Shown here: piece by piece, positions 1 to 7,123 of the stretch
Layout: each line of letters opens with the position of its first letter
Position numbering within the stretch: position 1 is the stretch's first letter
Source: Lachnospiraceae bacterium
Lineage (GTDB): Bacteria; Bacillota_A; Clostridia; Lachnospirales; Lachnospiraceae
Length of the DNA: 15,446 nt
Direction: 5' to 3'
Assembly (NCBI GenBank): GCA_017435025.1
Contig: JAFSFU010000145.1
Span: 1-15,446 of the forward strand
Program-made: the position numbers and the translations under genes
The notes under the pieces: model-generated
Seen by the model: the letters and a program-made list of their open reading frames with translations, nothing else
What the model was told of the DNA's origin: nothing
Databases searched by the model: none

Positions 1-226
1 CCTGCTCTGTTGTAAGAACAGTACCTGCACCTACTAACATCTCCGGGAACTGCTCAGCCATGATACGGATGCACTCTTCAGCTGCCTCTGTACGGAATGT
101 AACCTCTGCGCACGGAAGGCCACCGTCGATCAGAGCTTTTGCAAGCGGAGCTGCGTCTTTTGCATCATCCAATACCACTACCGGAACAATACCGATTTCC
201 TGGATTTTCTTTAATACTTCATGCAT
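1..226 (-). CDS. eda: KDPG/KHG aldolase, N-terminal 75 residues (partial)
   Basis: This is the start of a class I aldolase that splits 2-keto-3-deoxy-6-phosphogluconate (or 4-hydroxy-2-oxoglutarate) to pyruvate plus glyceraldehyde-3-phosphate (or glyoxylate), a step in sugar-acid catabolism. The ATG at 226 follows an AGAGAGGA ribosome binding site. The visible protein has the family opening GIVPVVVLDD (residues 12-21), then GGLPCAEVTFRT (35-46), which supplies the catalytic-site Glu41 and phosphate-site Arg45 (E. coli Eda Glu45 and Arg49), then GAGTVLT near the cut. The Schiff-base lysine lies beyond the left edge. It is separated from the butyrate operon by a terminator and has its own promoter, so it is a separate unit, perhaps part of a uronate or sugar-acid cluster outside the window (inference). 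Confidence 0.9.
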   Translation of the reverse strand, partial: MHEVLKKIQEIGIVPVVVLDDAKDAAPLAKALIDGGLPCAEVTFRTEAAEECIRIMAEQFPEMLVGAGTVLTTEQ

Positions 227-281
227 GGTTTTGTATCCTCTCTTTCTTCATTTCATTTAACATGTTAGTTCTCTGTTTCTT

Positions 282-310
282 ATTATACTAGCAATTGTCG
301 TGAGAATCAA
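282..310 (-). promoter_or_regulatory. Promoter of the KDPG aldolase gene
   Basis: Read on the minus strand, a TTGATT -35 box (305-310) is separated by 17 bp from a perfect TATAAT -10 box (282-287). This puts the start of transcription near 275, about 50 nt before the ATG. A perfect 10-bp palindrome, TAACATGTTA (258-267), lies just inside the predicted transcript and could be an operator. A second palindrome, ATCGATCGAT (355-364), lies upstream of the promoter. Confidence 0.75.
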
Positions 311-370
311 GAATCTTAACGAGGAAATAACAGTAACTTTTATAAAACTTTTCAATCGATCGATACAAAA

Positions 371-408
371 TAAAAACCCCATATCCGGAACATGCCGGAC
401 ATGGGGTT
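371..408 (-). terminator. Intrinsic terminator of the thl-crt-hbd-bcd-etfB-etfA operon
   Basis: About 20 nt after the etfA stop, the minus strand reads AACCCCAT, an unpaired base, TCCGG, a short loop, CCGGA, an unpaired base, ATGGGGTT, then a T-rich tail. This is a long GC-rich stem followed by a U-tract, the standard Rho-independent form. It closes the butyrate operon before the eda promoter. Confidence 0.9.
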
Positions 409-428
409 TGCATACATCAGTATTTATA

Positions 429-1478
429 TTATTTGCCTGCTGCTGCCTTTGCTTCTTTGATCTTCTGTGTAAGAGCCGGAACGATCTTGTTGAGGTCGCC
501 TACTACACCGTAGTCAGCAACATCGAAGATCGGAGCTGTCTCATCTTTGTTGATCGCGATGATGATGTCGGACTCTTCCATACCAGCTACGTGCTGGATT
601 GCACCGGAGATACCGATTGCAAAGTATACGTGCGGACGAACAGTCTTACCTGTCTGACCAACCTGAAGATCCTTCGGCTTCCAGCCAGCATCAACAACTG
701 CACGAGAGCAGCTTACTGTGCCGCCGATTGCCTCAGCGAGCTCTTCAAGGATCTTGAAGTTTTCAGCACTGCCTACGCCACGGCCGCCGGATACAAGGAT
801 CTTTGCATCCATGATGTCTGCAACGTCGGAAACTGCCTTAACAACTTCCATGATCTCAACGTACTTGTTGTTCGGCTCAAATCCCGGATTGAACTCGATG
901 ATCTCTGCTTTTCTGCCAGCCTCTCTCGGAGCCTTCTGCATAACACCCGGACGAACAGTTGCCATCTGCGGACGGAATTCCGGACAAGCAATTGTTGCGA
1001 TTGTGTTACCGCCGAAAGCCGGACGAGTCATAAGAAGCTGGTTGTGCTTCTGCTCTTTACCCGGCATTGGTGTAAGCGGGAAATCACCGATGTCAAGCTG
1101 TGTACAGTCAGCTGTAAGACCTGTGTGGATACGTGCACATACACGCGGACCAAGGTCACGGCCGATTGCTGTAGCGCCAATTAAGAATACATCCGGTTTG
1201 AACTCGTTGATCACAGATGCAAGAGCATGTGTGTACGGCTCTGTTCTGTACTCTTTTAATTCCGGATCGTCAACAACGATAACCTTATCTGCACCGTACT
1301 CACCAAGTACCTCTGTAAGGCCCATAACGTCATGACCAATTAAAACTGCTGTAACAGTTGTATCTAAATCTTTTGCTAAGTCTTTACCTTTGCCGATTAA
1401 TTCTAATGCAATGCTGCTTACTTCGTTATCAACCTGCTGCGCAAAGACATATACACCCTTATATTCTGCTAAGCTCAT
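429..1478 (-). CDS. etfA: Electron transfer flavoprotein alpha subunit
   Basis: EtfA pairs with EtfB and works with butyryl-CoA dehydrogenase in the cytosol. In clostridial Bcd-EtfAB complexes, NADH electrons are split between crotonyl-CoA and ferredoxin (established for the family; not provable from sequence alone). The 349-residue protein has the usual N-terminal alpha/beta domain with GATAIGRDLGPRVCA (101-115). Its C-terminal FAD domain carries GGRGVGS (231-237), SRAVVDAGW (258-266), QVGQTGKTVRPHVYFAIGIS (272-291), INKD (309-312) and DVADYGVVGDL (319-329). There is no N-terminal ferredoxin domain, unlike some bifurcating EtfA proteins. The gene begins 23 nt after etfB, with a weak purine-rich GTGGTGAA ahead of the ATG, and is the last gene of the operon. 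Confidence 0.96.
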   Translation of the reverse strand: MSLAEYKGVYVFAQQVDNEVSSIALELIGKGKDLAKDLDTTVTAVLIGHDVMGLTEVLGEYGADKVIVVDDPELKEYRTEPYTHALASVINEFKPDVFLIGATAIGRDLGPRVCARIHTGLTADCTQLDIGDFPLTPMPGKEQKHNQLLMTRPAFGGNTIATIACPEFRPQMATVRPGVMQKAPREAGRKAEIIEFNPGFEPNNKYVEIMEVVKAVSDVADIMDAKILVSGGRGVGSAENFKILEELAEAIGGTVSCSRAVVDAGWKPKDLQVGQTGKTVRPHVYFAIGISGAIQHVAGMEESDIIIAINKDETAPIFDVADYGVVGDLNKIVPALTQKIKEAKAAAGK

Positions 1479-1501
1479 TACTATTCACCACTTTCTTCAA
1501 A

Positions 1502-2284
1502 TTAAAGTACATGTTTCTCTGTGAGTTTGCCAACGATGTAGTCAACGGACTCTGTAACGTCAAGAACTACCTTCTCGCCTGCGCCTTTTCTTACCTTGTC
1601 AGATGCCTTTGCGATCTGAGTCGGGGATCCCTTAAGACCAAGGTTGGAATCAAGAACATCCTTCAGGTCATTTCTGCCCCAAACTGTGATGTCTTTCTTG
1701 TATGCATCAAAGATTCCGCCCGGAGTCATGTAACGCGGCTCGTTTAACTCGGAAAGTGCTGTAACTAAGCACGGCATTTTTGCCTTGAGAACATGATATC
1801 TGTCATCATACTGTCTCTGAACAACAACGCTGTCGCCTTCGATCTTAATATCCTGTGCGTAGCTGATTACCGGAATATCAAGATGCTCGGAGATCTGCGG
1901 ACCTACCTGAGCGGTATCACCATCGATCGCCTGACGGCCAGTGATGATGAGATCATACTCAAGGTTTCTGATAGCGCCTGCAAGAGTCTGGGATGTTGCC
2001 CATGTATCTGCGCCGCCTAATACTCTGTCTGTAACAAGGATACCGTTGTCAGCACCCATTGCCATAGCCTCACGAAGAACTTCTTCAGCCTTCGGAAGAC
2101 CCATAGTAACTACTGTAACTTCTGCGCCATACTGATCTTTTAAGCGAAGAGCTGCTTCCAGACCTGCCTTATCGTCCGGGTTCATGATTGTAAGCATTGC
2201 TCCTCTGTCAAGTGTTCCATCCGGTTTGAACTTAACGCCGCCCTTTGTATCCGGAACCTGTTTTACACAAACAACTACTTTCAC
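1502..2284 (-). CDS. etfB: Electron transfer flavoprotein beta subunit (GTG start)
   Basis: EtfB is the partner of EtfA. In bifurcating complexes it holds the FAD that accepts electrons from NADH. I place the start at the GTG at 2284, 10 nt after an AAGGAG. This gives a 260-residue protein beginning MKVVVCVKQVPDT, the normal opening of the family. An upstream in-frame TTG at 2320 would add 12 unrelated residues and places the ribosome binding site inside the gene, so I reject it. Family motifs include MGADNGILVTDRVLGGADT (76-94) and the FAD/AMP-site segment GRQAIDGDTAQVGPQ (116-130). It lies between bcd and etfA in the order typical of gut butyrate producers. Confidence 0.96.
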   Translation of the reverse strand: MKVVVCVKQVPDTKGGVKFKPDGTLDRGAMLTIMNPDDKAGLEAALRLKDQYGAEVTVVTMGLPKAEEVLREAMAMGADNGILVTDRVLGGADTWATSQTLAGAIRNLEYDLIITGRQAIDGDTAQVGPQISEHLDIPVISYAQDIKIEGDSVVVQRQYDDRYHVLKAKMPCLVTALSELNEPRYMTPGGIFDAYKKDITVWGRNDLKDVLDSNLGLKGSPTQIAKASDKVRKGAGEKVVLDVTESVDYIVGKLTEKHVL

Positions 2285-2294
2285 TGTATTGTCA

Positions 2295-2300
2295 CTCCTT
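2295..2300 (-). promoter_or_regulatory. Ribosome binding site that fixes the etfB GTG start
   Basis: The minus strand has AAGGAG here with 10 nt to the GTG at 2284. No ribosome binding site precedes the longer TTG alternative at 2320. Confidence 0.8.
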
Positions 2301-2348
2301 ATATTCGTTTTCTTTGTCAAAATCCGGCTGCTCTGAATTTCTGAAAAA

Positions 2349-3500
2349 TTACTTTAACAGATCTGCAGAGATAACCATTCTCTGAACTTCACTTGTACCC
2401 TCGTAGATTTCAGTAATCTTTGCATCACGCATCATACGCTCTACGTCGTACTCTCTGATATAACCATAACCACCATGGAGCTGAACAGCCTTTGTTGTTA
2501 CTTCCATAGCAACTTCTGCTGCGTACAGTTTTGCCATAGCTGCTTCCGGACCATAGGACTTCTGAGTAGCCTTAGCCATAGCCGCACGGTAAACCATCAT
2601 CTGAGCAGCTTTGCACTTTGTTGCCATATCAGCGAGCTGGAACTGTGTGTTCTGGAACTGGCCGATAGCGCGTCCAAACTGTTTTCTTTCTTTTACGTAC
2701 TCGATTGTTCTCTCAAGAGCACCCTCTGCAATACCAAGAGCCTGAGCAGCGATACCGATACGGCCGCCGTCAAGAGTATGCATAGCGATCTTGAAGCCTT
2801 CGCCCTTCTTACCTAAGAGGTTTTCCTTCGGGATACGGCAGTCTGTGAAGATAAGCTCATATGTAGCGGAACCGCGGATACCCATCTTCTTCTCTTTTGT
2901 ACCGAATGTGAAGCCCGGTGTGCCTTTTTCAACGATAAATGCGGAAATTTCTTTCTGAAGTTTGCCGCGTTTCTCAACAGTGCCTGTTACAGCGATGATA
3001 ACATAAACGTCTGCTTCTTTACCGTTTGTGATAAAGATCTTTGTTCCGTTCAGTACCCACTCGTCGCCGTCAAGAACAGCCTTTGTCTGCTGACCCTGAG
3101 CGTCTGTACCAGCACCCGGCTCTGTTAAACCGAAAGCACCTAACTTCTCGCCCTTTGCAAGCGGAACAAGATATTTCTGCTTCTGCTCTTCTGTACCATA
3201 TGTCTGAATCGGATCACAGCAAAGAGAAGTATGTGCGGATACGATAACACCTGTAGTACCGCATACTTTAGAGAGCTCTTCTACGCACATAGCGTATGCT
3301 AACGGATCACAGCCCTGTCCGCCGTACTCCTTCGGAACCGGGATACCAAGGAAACCGAGTTTGCCCATCTTTTCTACGGTCTCTCTTGGAAACTGCTCTG
3401 TCTCGTCAACCTCCTGAGCGAGAGGTTTCACTTCCTTCTCGGCGAATTCACGGAATAATGTTCTCGCCATCTCATGCTCTTTACTTAATGTAAAATTCAT
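2349..3500 (-). CDS. bcd: Butyryl-CoA dehydrogenase
   Basis: This FAD acyl-CoA dehydrogenase reduces crotonyl-CoA to butyryl-CoA, fed by EtfAB. It is cytosolic and the energy-conserving step of the pathway. The 383-residue length is standard for short-chain acyl-CoA dehydrogenases. Visible landmarks are GIPVPKEYGGQGCDPLAYA (52-70), GAFGLTEPGAGTDAQ (121-135, flavin and substrate contacts), the C-terminal QLHGGYGYIREYDVER segment, and YEGTSE (366-371). YEGTSE places the catalytic base at Glu367, the number reported for Megasphaera butyryl-CoA dehydrogenase. The ATG follows AAGGAGGA by 8 nt. The gene is separated from hbd by 180 bp that contains a hairpin but no clear promoter, so I treat it as part of the same operon. 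Confidence 0.97.
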   Translation of the reverse strand: MNFTLSKEHEMARTLFREFAEKEVKPLAQEVDETEQFPRETVEKMGKLGFLGIPVPKEYGGQGCDPLAYAMCVEELSKVCGTTGVIVSAHTSLCCDPIQTYGTEEQKQKYLVPLAKGEKLGAFGLTEPGAGTDAQGQQTKAVLDGDEWVLNGTKIFITNGKEADVYVIIAVTGTVEKRGKLQKEISAFIVEKGTPGFTFGTKEKKMGIRGSATYELIFTDCRIPKENLLGKKGEGFKIAMHTLDGGRIGIAAQALGIAEGALERTIEYVKERKQFGRAIGQFQNTQFQLADMATKCKAAQMMVYRAAMAKATQKSYGPEAAMAKLYAAEVAMEVTTKAVQLHGGYGYIREYDVERMMRDAKITEIYEGTSEVQRMVISADLLK

Positions 3501-3625
3501 GTGTTAGTTCCTCCTTAAGAATTGGTTCATATATGACATTGGAAAATGTGGATGCGGCATTTTCTTCATGTACTAAGTGATTAATATTTGGGGTAATACA
3601 TCCTTTATATAATACCGCCCGACAG

Positions 3626-3659
3626 GAGCAGCACATTCTTTGCGCCTGATGCACTGCTC
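3626..3659 (-). other. Intercistronic RNA hairpin between hbd and bcd
   Basis: The minus-strand RNA can form an uninterrupted 11-bp stem (3649-3659 with 3626-3636) around a 12-nt loop, starting about 22 nt after the hbd stop. Two of the pairs are G-U wobbles. No U-tract follows, so it is not a usual terminator. A role in mRNA processing, stability or partial attenuation between the two halves of the operon is possible (inference). Confidence 0.5.
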
Positions 3660-3680
3660 ACCGCCTAGCGTGTATGTACC

Positions 3681-4520
3681 TTATTTTGAGTAGTCATAGA
3701 ATCCTTTGCCTGTCTTACGGCCAAGGAGTCCGCCGCGCACCATCTTCTTGAGAAGCGGATGCGGACGATATTTTGTGTCGCCTGTTTCGTCCATGAGAAC
3801 GTTCATGATCGCAAGAACAACATCAAGACCAATCAGGTCACCTAACGCCAGCGGTCCCATCGGATGGTTTGCGCCAAGCTTCATTGCTGTATCGATACCC
3901 TCAACAGAAGCAACACCTTCTGCGTAAATACCGATCGCCTCATTGATCATCGGGATCAGGATACGGTTTACTACGAAACCTGCTGCTTCCTCTACCTGAA
4001 CCGGTGTCTTGCCGATCTCCTCAGAGATCTTCTTAACCGCTTCTACATGCTCCGGTTTTGTATTGAGACCTGCGATCACTTCCACAAGTTTCATAACCGG
4101 TGCCGGGTTGAAGAAATGCATACCGATCACGTTTCTTTCTACTGCAGAGCCGATTTCTGTGATGGAAAGGGAAGAGGTGTTGGTAGCGAAGATACAATCC
4201 GGTTTACAGATTGCGTCAAGTTCCTTGAAAGTCTGCTTTTTGATCTCCATGTTCTCGATTGCAGCTTCTACAATGAGATCACAGTCACCGCAGATTTCTT
4301 TTGTACCTGTTGTTATCTTAGCCAGGATCTTATCAGCGTCTTCCTGTGTCATTTTGCCCTTGGCAACCATTTTTTCAAATGTTTTGGCAATTTTATTCTT
4401 ACCGTTAGCAGCGAATGTCTCGTTAATATCGCAGAGCATTACCTCGTAACCCTCTGTCTGTGCGAACGCCTGTGCAATACCGGAACCCATGGTTCCTGCA
4501 CCGATAATACCAACTTTCAT
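3681..4520 (-). CDS. hbd: 3-hydroxybutyryl-CoA dehydrogenase
   Basis: Hbd reduces acetoacetyl-CoA to 3-hydroxybutyryl-CoA with NAD(P)H, the second step of the C4 pathway. I choose the ATG at 4520: AGGAGG (4529-4534) is 8 nt upstream of it but only 2 nt from the in-frame ATG at 4526. The 279-residue protein starts with a Rossmann motif, [17 protein letters not shown] (3-19). It carries [10 protein letters not shown] (112-121, catalytic-site Ser116) and [17 protein letters not shown] (133-149). The catalytic pair is His135 and Glu147, 12 residues apart as in human HAD His158/Glu170. The C-terminal dimerisation domain has [17 protein letters not shown] and [18 protein letters not shown]. The sequence does not settle NADH against NADPH preference. 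Confidence 0.96.
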   Translation of the reverse strand: MKVGIIGAGTMGSGIAQAFAQTEGYEVMLCDINETFAANGKNKIAKTFEKMVAKGKMTQEDADKILAKITTGTKEICGDCDLIVEAAIENMEIKKQTFKELDAICKPDCIFATNTSSLSITEIGSAVERNVIGMHFFNPAPVMKLVEVIAGLNTKPEHVEAVKKISEEIGKTPVQVEEAAGFVVNRILIPMINEAIGIYAEGVASVEGIDTAMKLGANHPMGPLALGDLIGLDVVLAIMNVLMDETGDTKYRPHPLLKKMVRGGLLGRKTGKGFYDYSK

Positions 4521-4528
4521 TTTCATTT

Positions 4529-4534
4529 CCTCCT
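4529..4534 (-). promoter_or_regulatory. Ribosome binding site that decides the hbd start
   Basis: AGGAGG on the minus strand lies 8 nt before the ATG at 4520 and only 2 nt before the ATG at 4526. The downstream ATG is therefore the likely start. Confidence 0.75.
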
Positions 4535-4560
4535 GAAAATATAAACAATCTATGGTCCGG

Positions 4561-4576
4561 CTCCGTGTGCACGGAG
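4561..4576 (-). other. Small hairpin between crt and hbd
   Basis: CTCCGTG and CACGGAG form a perfect 7-bp inverted repeat with almost no spacer; in RNA it is a 6-bp stem with a 4-nt loop. It begins about 14 nt after the crt stop. No U-tract follows, so it is more likely an mRNA structure than a terminator. Confidence 0.4.
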
Positions 4577-4589
4577 TCAGGGGTTATCA

Positions 4590-5366
4590 TTAACGGTTCT
4601 TGAATTCTGTAACTTTTCTCTTTTCAAGGAAAGCAGCCATACCTTCTACCTGGTCCTCTGTCTCGAAGCAGTCAGCAAAACACTTCTGCTCGATCATAAT
4701 CGCATGGTCCATATCAGCGAGAACGCTGTTTGTGATCGCACGCTTGATATTTCTTACAGCGATCGGCGCATTAGACGCAATCCTTGTTGCCAGCTTCATA
4801 ACGGTCGGCATCAGTTCTTCCTGCTTACAGATGCCGTTTACAAGACCGATCTGCAGAGCCTGGTCCGCTTTCAAGTTTCTTCCGGAGTATAAAAGTTCCT
4901 TTGCAATACCCATGCCTACCAGTCTGACAAGACGCTGGGTTCCGCCGAAGCCCGGTGTAATACCAAGACCTACTTCCGGCTGACCGAAAACAGCGTTTTC
5001 AGAACAGTAACGGATATCACAGCTCATTGCCAGCTCATTACCGCCGCCAAGTGCGTAACCGTTTACTGCTGCAATCGTCGGCATCGGGAGCATCTCGATC
5101 TTACGGAAGATATCGTTACCGAACTTACCAAATCTACGGCCCTCGATCTTAGACATGTTGCTCATTGCACCGATATCCGCACCGGCAACGAATGCCTTTT
5201 CGCCTGCACCTGTAATAATTACAACCCAGGTTTCCTTTAAGTCGATCATATCGATCGTTTCATCCAGCTCGATCAGCACCTGTGTATTCAGGGCATTTAA
5301 AGCTTCCGGACGACTGATCGTAATCACACCAATGTGATTTTCCATTTTATACTTAACAAAATCCAT
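4590..5366 (-). CDS. crt: 3-hydroxybutyryl-CoA dehydratase (crotonase)
   Basis: Crt removes water from 3-hydroxybutyryl-CoA to give crotonyl-CoA. It belongs to the enoyl-CoA hydratase/isomerase family, and 258 residues is the usual length. The first oxyanion-hole segment is AFVAGADIGAM (58-68). The second, ALGGGNELAMSCDIRYCSEN (105-124), supplies Glu111, and FGQPEVGLGITPGFGGTQRL (127-146) supplies Glu131. The two glutamates are 20 residues apart, as in rat enoyl-CoA hydratase Glu144/Glu164, so both catalytic acids are present and a hydratase rather than an isomerase is expected. The ATG follows AGGAGG by 8 nt. It lies 53 bp after thl in the same operon. Confidence 0.95.
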   Translation of the reverse strand: MDFVKYKMENHIGVITISRPEALNALNTQVLIELDETIDMIDLKETWVVIITGAGEKAFVAGADIGAMSNMSKIEGRRFGKFGNDIFRKIEMLPMPTIAAVNGYALGGGNELAMSCDIRYCSENAVFGQPEVGLGITPGFGGTQRLVRLVGMGIAKELLYSGRNLKADQALQIGLVNGICKQEELMPTVMKLATRIASNAPIAVRNIKRAITNSVLADMDHAIMIEQKCFADCFETEDQVEGMAAFLEKRKVTEFKNR

Positions 5367-5419
5367 AACGGTCGCCTCCTGTCCATATTCTGTTGTTTAT
5401 GCTTTGAATGTAGGAAAGA

Positions 5420-6601
5420 TTAATCTCTCTTAACGATTGTTGCGCAGCCCATACCACCGCCGATGCAAAGTGTAGCAAGACCTGTTTTTGCATCTGCTTT
5501 CTGCATCTCGTGGAGCAGTGTTACAAGGATACGGCATCCGGATGCACCAACCGGATGTCCTAACGCGATCGCGCCACCATTCGGATTTAATTTTGCAAGA
5601 TCAAAGCCAAGATCTTTTCCTACTGCTACAGACTGAGCTGCGAATGCCTCGTTTGCCTCGATAATATCGAAATCACCGATCTCCATTCCTGCTTTTGCCA
5701 TTACTTTCTTTGTAGCAGCTACCGGGCCGATACCCATGATCTTCGGCTCAACACCTGCAAGAGCGCCGGCTACCCATGTTGCCATCGGAGTTACGCCGAG
5801 CTCTTTTGCTTTCTCCTCGCTCATTACAACGATCGCTGCTGCGCCATCGTTGATGCTGGAAGAGTTAGCAGCTGTAACGATACCGTCTTTCTTGAATGCC
5901 GGACGAAGTTTTGCAAGACCTTCGATAGTTGTTCCTGCTCTCGGACCTTCGTCTGTATCCACAACGATCTCAGCTTTCTTTGTCTTAACTGTTACCGGAA
6001 CGATCTCATCTTTGAACGCACCGGCTTTGATCGCAGCTTCTGCCTTGTTCTGGCTCTCTACTGCAAATTTATCTAATTCTTCTCTTGTAAGGCCCCACTG
6101 CTCACAGATATTCTCAGCAGTGATACCCATATGACAATTGTTGAATGCATCCCATAATGCATCGTTTACCATTGTGTCAACCAGTTCTGCATTGCCCATG
6201 CGGTAACCGTAACGGCCCTTCATCATTGCATACGGAGCCATAGACATATTTTCCATACCGCCGGCTACAACGATATCTGCATCACCTGCTTCAATCATCT
6301 GTGCCGCCATATTCACACACTGAAGACCGGAGCCGCATACTACGTTGATAGTAACTGCCGGTACCTCGATCGGAAGTCCAGCTTTGATGGACGCCTGACG
6401 AGCTACGTTCTGGCCCTGTCCAGCCTGAATAACACAGCCCATATAAACCTGATCAACCATTTCAGGAGCTACACCTGCTCTGTTTAACGCTTCTTTGATA
6501 ACGATCGCACCAAGTTCCGGAGCCGGAATAGTGCTCAATGCGCCACCCATTGTGCCGATTGCCGTACGGCACGCGCCTGCAAGAACGATTTTCTTAGCCA
6601 T
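5420..6601 (-). CDS. thl: Acetyl-CoA C-acetyltransferase (thiolase)
   Basis: This enzyme condenses two acetyl-CoA to acetoacetyl-CoA and starts the butyrate pathway. The 393-residue protein is the normal size of a biosynthetic thiolase. The nucleophilic cysteine is Cys89 in [15 protein letters not shown] (85-99). His349 is in [16 protein letters not shown] and the acid/base Cys379 is in [10 protein letters not shown]. These match Zoogloea thiolase Cys89, His348 and Cys378. EANEAFAAQ is also present. The ATG follows AGGAGG by 8 nt. It is the first gene of the operon, behind a strong promoter and a leader of about 155 nt. An acetyl-CoA acetyltransferase role is preferred over a long-chain degradative thiolase because of the neighbours. 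Confidence 0.96.
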   Translation of the reverse strand: MAKKIVLAGACRTAIGTMGGALSTIPAPELGAIVIKEALNRAGVAPEMVDQVYMGCVIQAGQGQNVARQASIKAGLPIEVPAVTINVVCGSGLQCVNMAAQMIEAGDADIVVAGGMENMSMAPYAMMKGRYGYRMGNAELVDTMVNDALWDAFNNCHMGITAENICEQWGLTREELDKFAVESQNKAEAAIKAGAFKDEIVPVTVKTKKAEIVVDTDEGPRAGTTIEGLAKLRPAFKKDGIVTAANSSSINDGAAAIVVMSEEKAKELGVTPMATWVAGALAGVEPKIMGIGPVAATKKVMAKAGMEIGDFDIIEANEAFAAQSVAVGKDLGFDLAKLNPNGGAIALGHPVGASGCRILVTLLHEMQKADAKTGLATLCIGGGMGCATIVKRD

Positions 6602-6706
6602 TGTTTCTTCCTCCTAATGTTTCCCGGATCTTACTCCTTTTCCTCAATTTTTTTCATTTTCATATGCACATATCCTGTCCATATCTTTGAACGCAAGGAA
6701 ATCACC

Positions 6707-6723
6707 GGTACCTCATCGGTACC
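6707..6723 (-). other. Hairpin in the thl leader
   Basis: Two copies of the self-complementary hexamer GGTACC, 5 nt apart, can pair in the leader RNA about 35-50 nt after the predicted start of transcription. It matches no riboswitch class I recognise and could be incidental. Confidence 0.3.
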
Positions 6724-6762
6724 AGCGAACACAGTAAGTCCATAATATATGATAGTATTATA

Positions 6763-6791
6763 ATGATAACACTCTTGTTATTTGTTGTCAA
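6763..6791 (-). promoter_or_regulatory. Main promoter of the butyrate operon (upstream of thl)
   Basis: On the minus strand a perfect TTGACA -35 box (6786-6791) is 17 bp from TATCAT (6763-6768), preceded by TGT, an extended -10. A TATAAT lies 6 bp further on but at poor spacing. A perfect 7-4-7 inverted repeat, TTATTTG-ACAA-CAAATAA (6778-6795), covers the -35 box and is a candidate operator. A Rex-like pair, TTGTTGT...TTAACAT (6782-6802), is also present, but its spacer is 7 bp rather than 6. Confidence 0.8.
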
Positions 6792-6871
6792 ATAATTAAC
6801 ATCTTTTTTTCTAAGAATTTACAAGCCTTTTTCTTATTTTTTGTAAGGGCACTCCCCACAGTACAAAAGAC

Positions 6872-6900
6872 TTGACATCTGATGTGTCTCAAGGTAATAT
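6872..6900 (+). promoter_or_regulatory. Plus-strand promoter of a candidate small RNA
   Basis: TTGACA (6872-6877) and TAATAT (6895-6900) are spaced by exactly 17 bp, pointing away from thl. A near-perfect 10-6-10 inverted repeat (6905-6930, one mismatch) sits at the predicted start of transcription and could be either an operator or a 5' hairpin. No coding region follows on this strand before 8014. Confidence 0.65.
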
Positions 6901-6906
6901 ATAATT

Positions 6907-7015
6907 GTTGGTTAGTTAAATAACAAACAAAATATTGTTCTTCCTTTTAATGTTTTTATAGCATGGGCTCTCCGTTTTGGATGCGTTGATTGACATCTGG
7001 GGCGGGGAGTTTTTT
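6907..7015 (+). ncRNA. Candidate small RNA, about 110 nt
   Basis: The RNA is inferred from a consensus-like promoter (6872-6900) followed by a strong intrinsic terminator (6968-7015), with no reading frame longer than a few codons between them. The 5' part can form the hairpin 6905-6930, the middle is AU-rich and unstructured, and the 3' end is the terminator stem. I do not recognise it as 6S, SRP, tmRNA or a known riboswitch. It lies between the thl operon and but, so a role in fermentation control is conceivable but unproven. Confidence 0.45.
6968..7015 (+). terminator. Intrinsic terminator with a 16-bp G-U-rich stem
   Basis: Positions 6968-6983 pair with 6994-7009 without interruption around a 10-nt loop, followed by six T (7010-7015). 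Six of the 16 pairs are G-U wobbles, so the stem is complete only in plus-strand RNA; the minus-strand copy would have C-A mismatches. This sets the direction of transcription. Confidence 0.7.
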
Positions 7016-7033
7016 CTGTCTTCTAAGTGTTGG

Positions 7034-7051
7034 TCTCTATAGAGATTTTTT
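7034..7051 (+). other. Palindrome followed by a T-run
   Basis: TCTCTATAGAGA (7034-7045) is a perfect 12-bp palindrome followed by TTTTTT (7046-7051). It resembles a weak back-up terminator 20 nt after the main one, but the stem is short. Confidence 0.3.
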
Positions 7052-7058
7052 CGCCGTC

Positions 7059-7109
7059 TGGATACTTTCCAAACCTGTTTTTATCGGTATATCTGTCAGA
7101 AAGTATCCA
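7059..7109. repeat. Perfect 11-bp inverted repeat with 29-bp interior
   Basis: TGGATACTTTC (7059-7069) and GAAAGTATCCA (7099-7109) are perfect complements. The core GGATAC/GTATCC occurs again in the next hairpin (7155-7160), so the block 7059-7175 looks like one structured element rather than unrelated hairpins. No protein is recognised on either strand. Being dispersed in the host genome, or being a riboregulator, are both possible. Confidence 0.5.
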
Positions 7110-7123
7110 TGCATAAAAACATG

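Noticed and set aside
300..1184. Long open frame on the plus strand opposite etfA (294 codons)
   Set aside because: It is antisense to a clear EtfA gene, very rich in cysteine, and has no ribosome binding site or recognisable domain; the frame is open because of codon bias in etfA.
6602..6756. Riboswitch or T-box in the thl leader
   Set aside because: Only a 6-bp hairpin is visible; there is no T-box sequence, specifier stem, known aptamer core or leader terminator.
6905..6930. Rex operator at the small-RNA start
   Set aside because: The half-sites only partly match TTGTTAA/TTAACAA and the spacing is wrong, so it is kept only as an unnamed inverted repeat.
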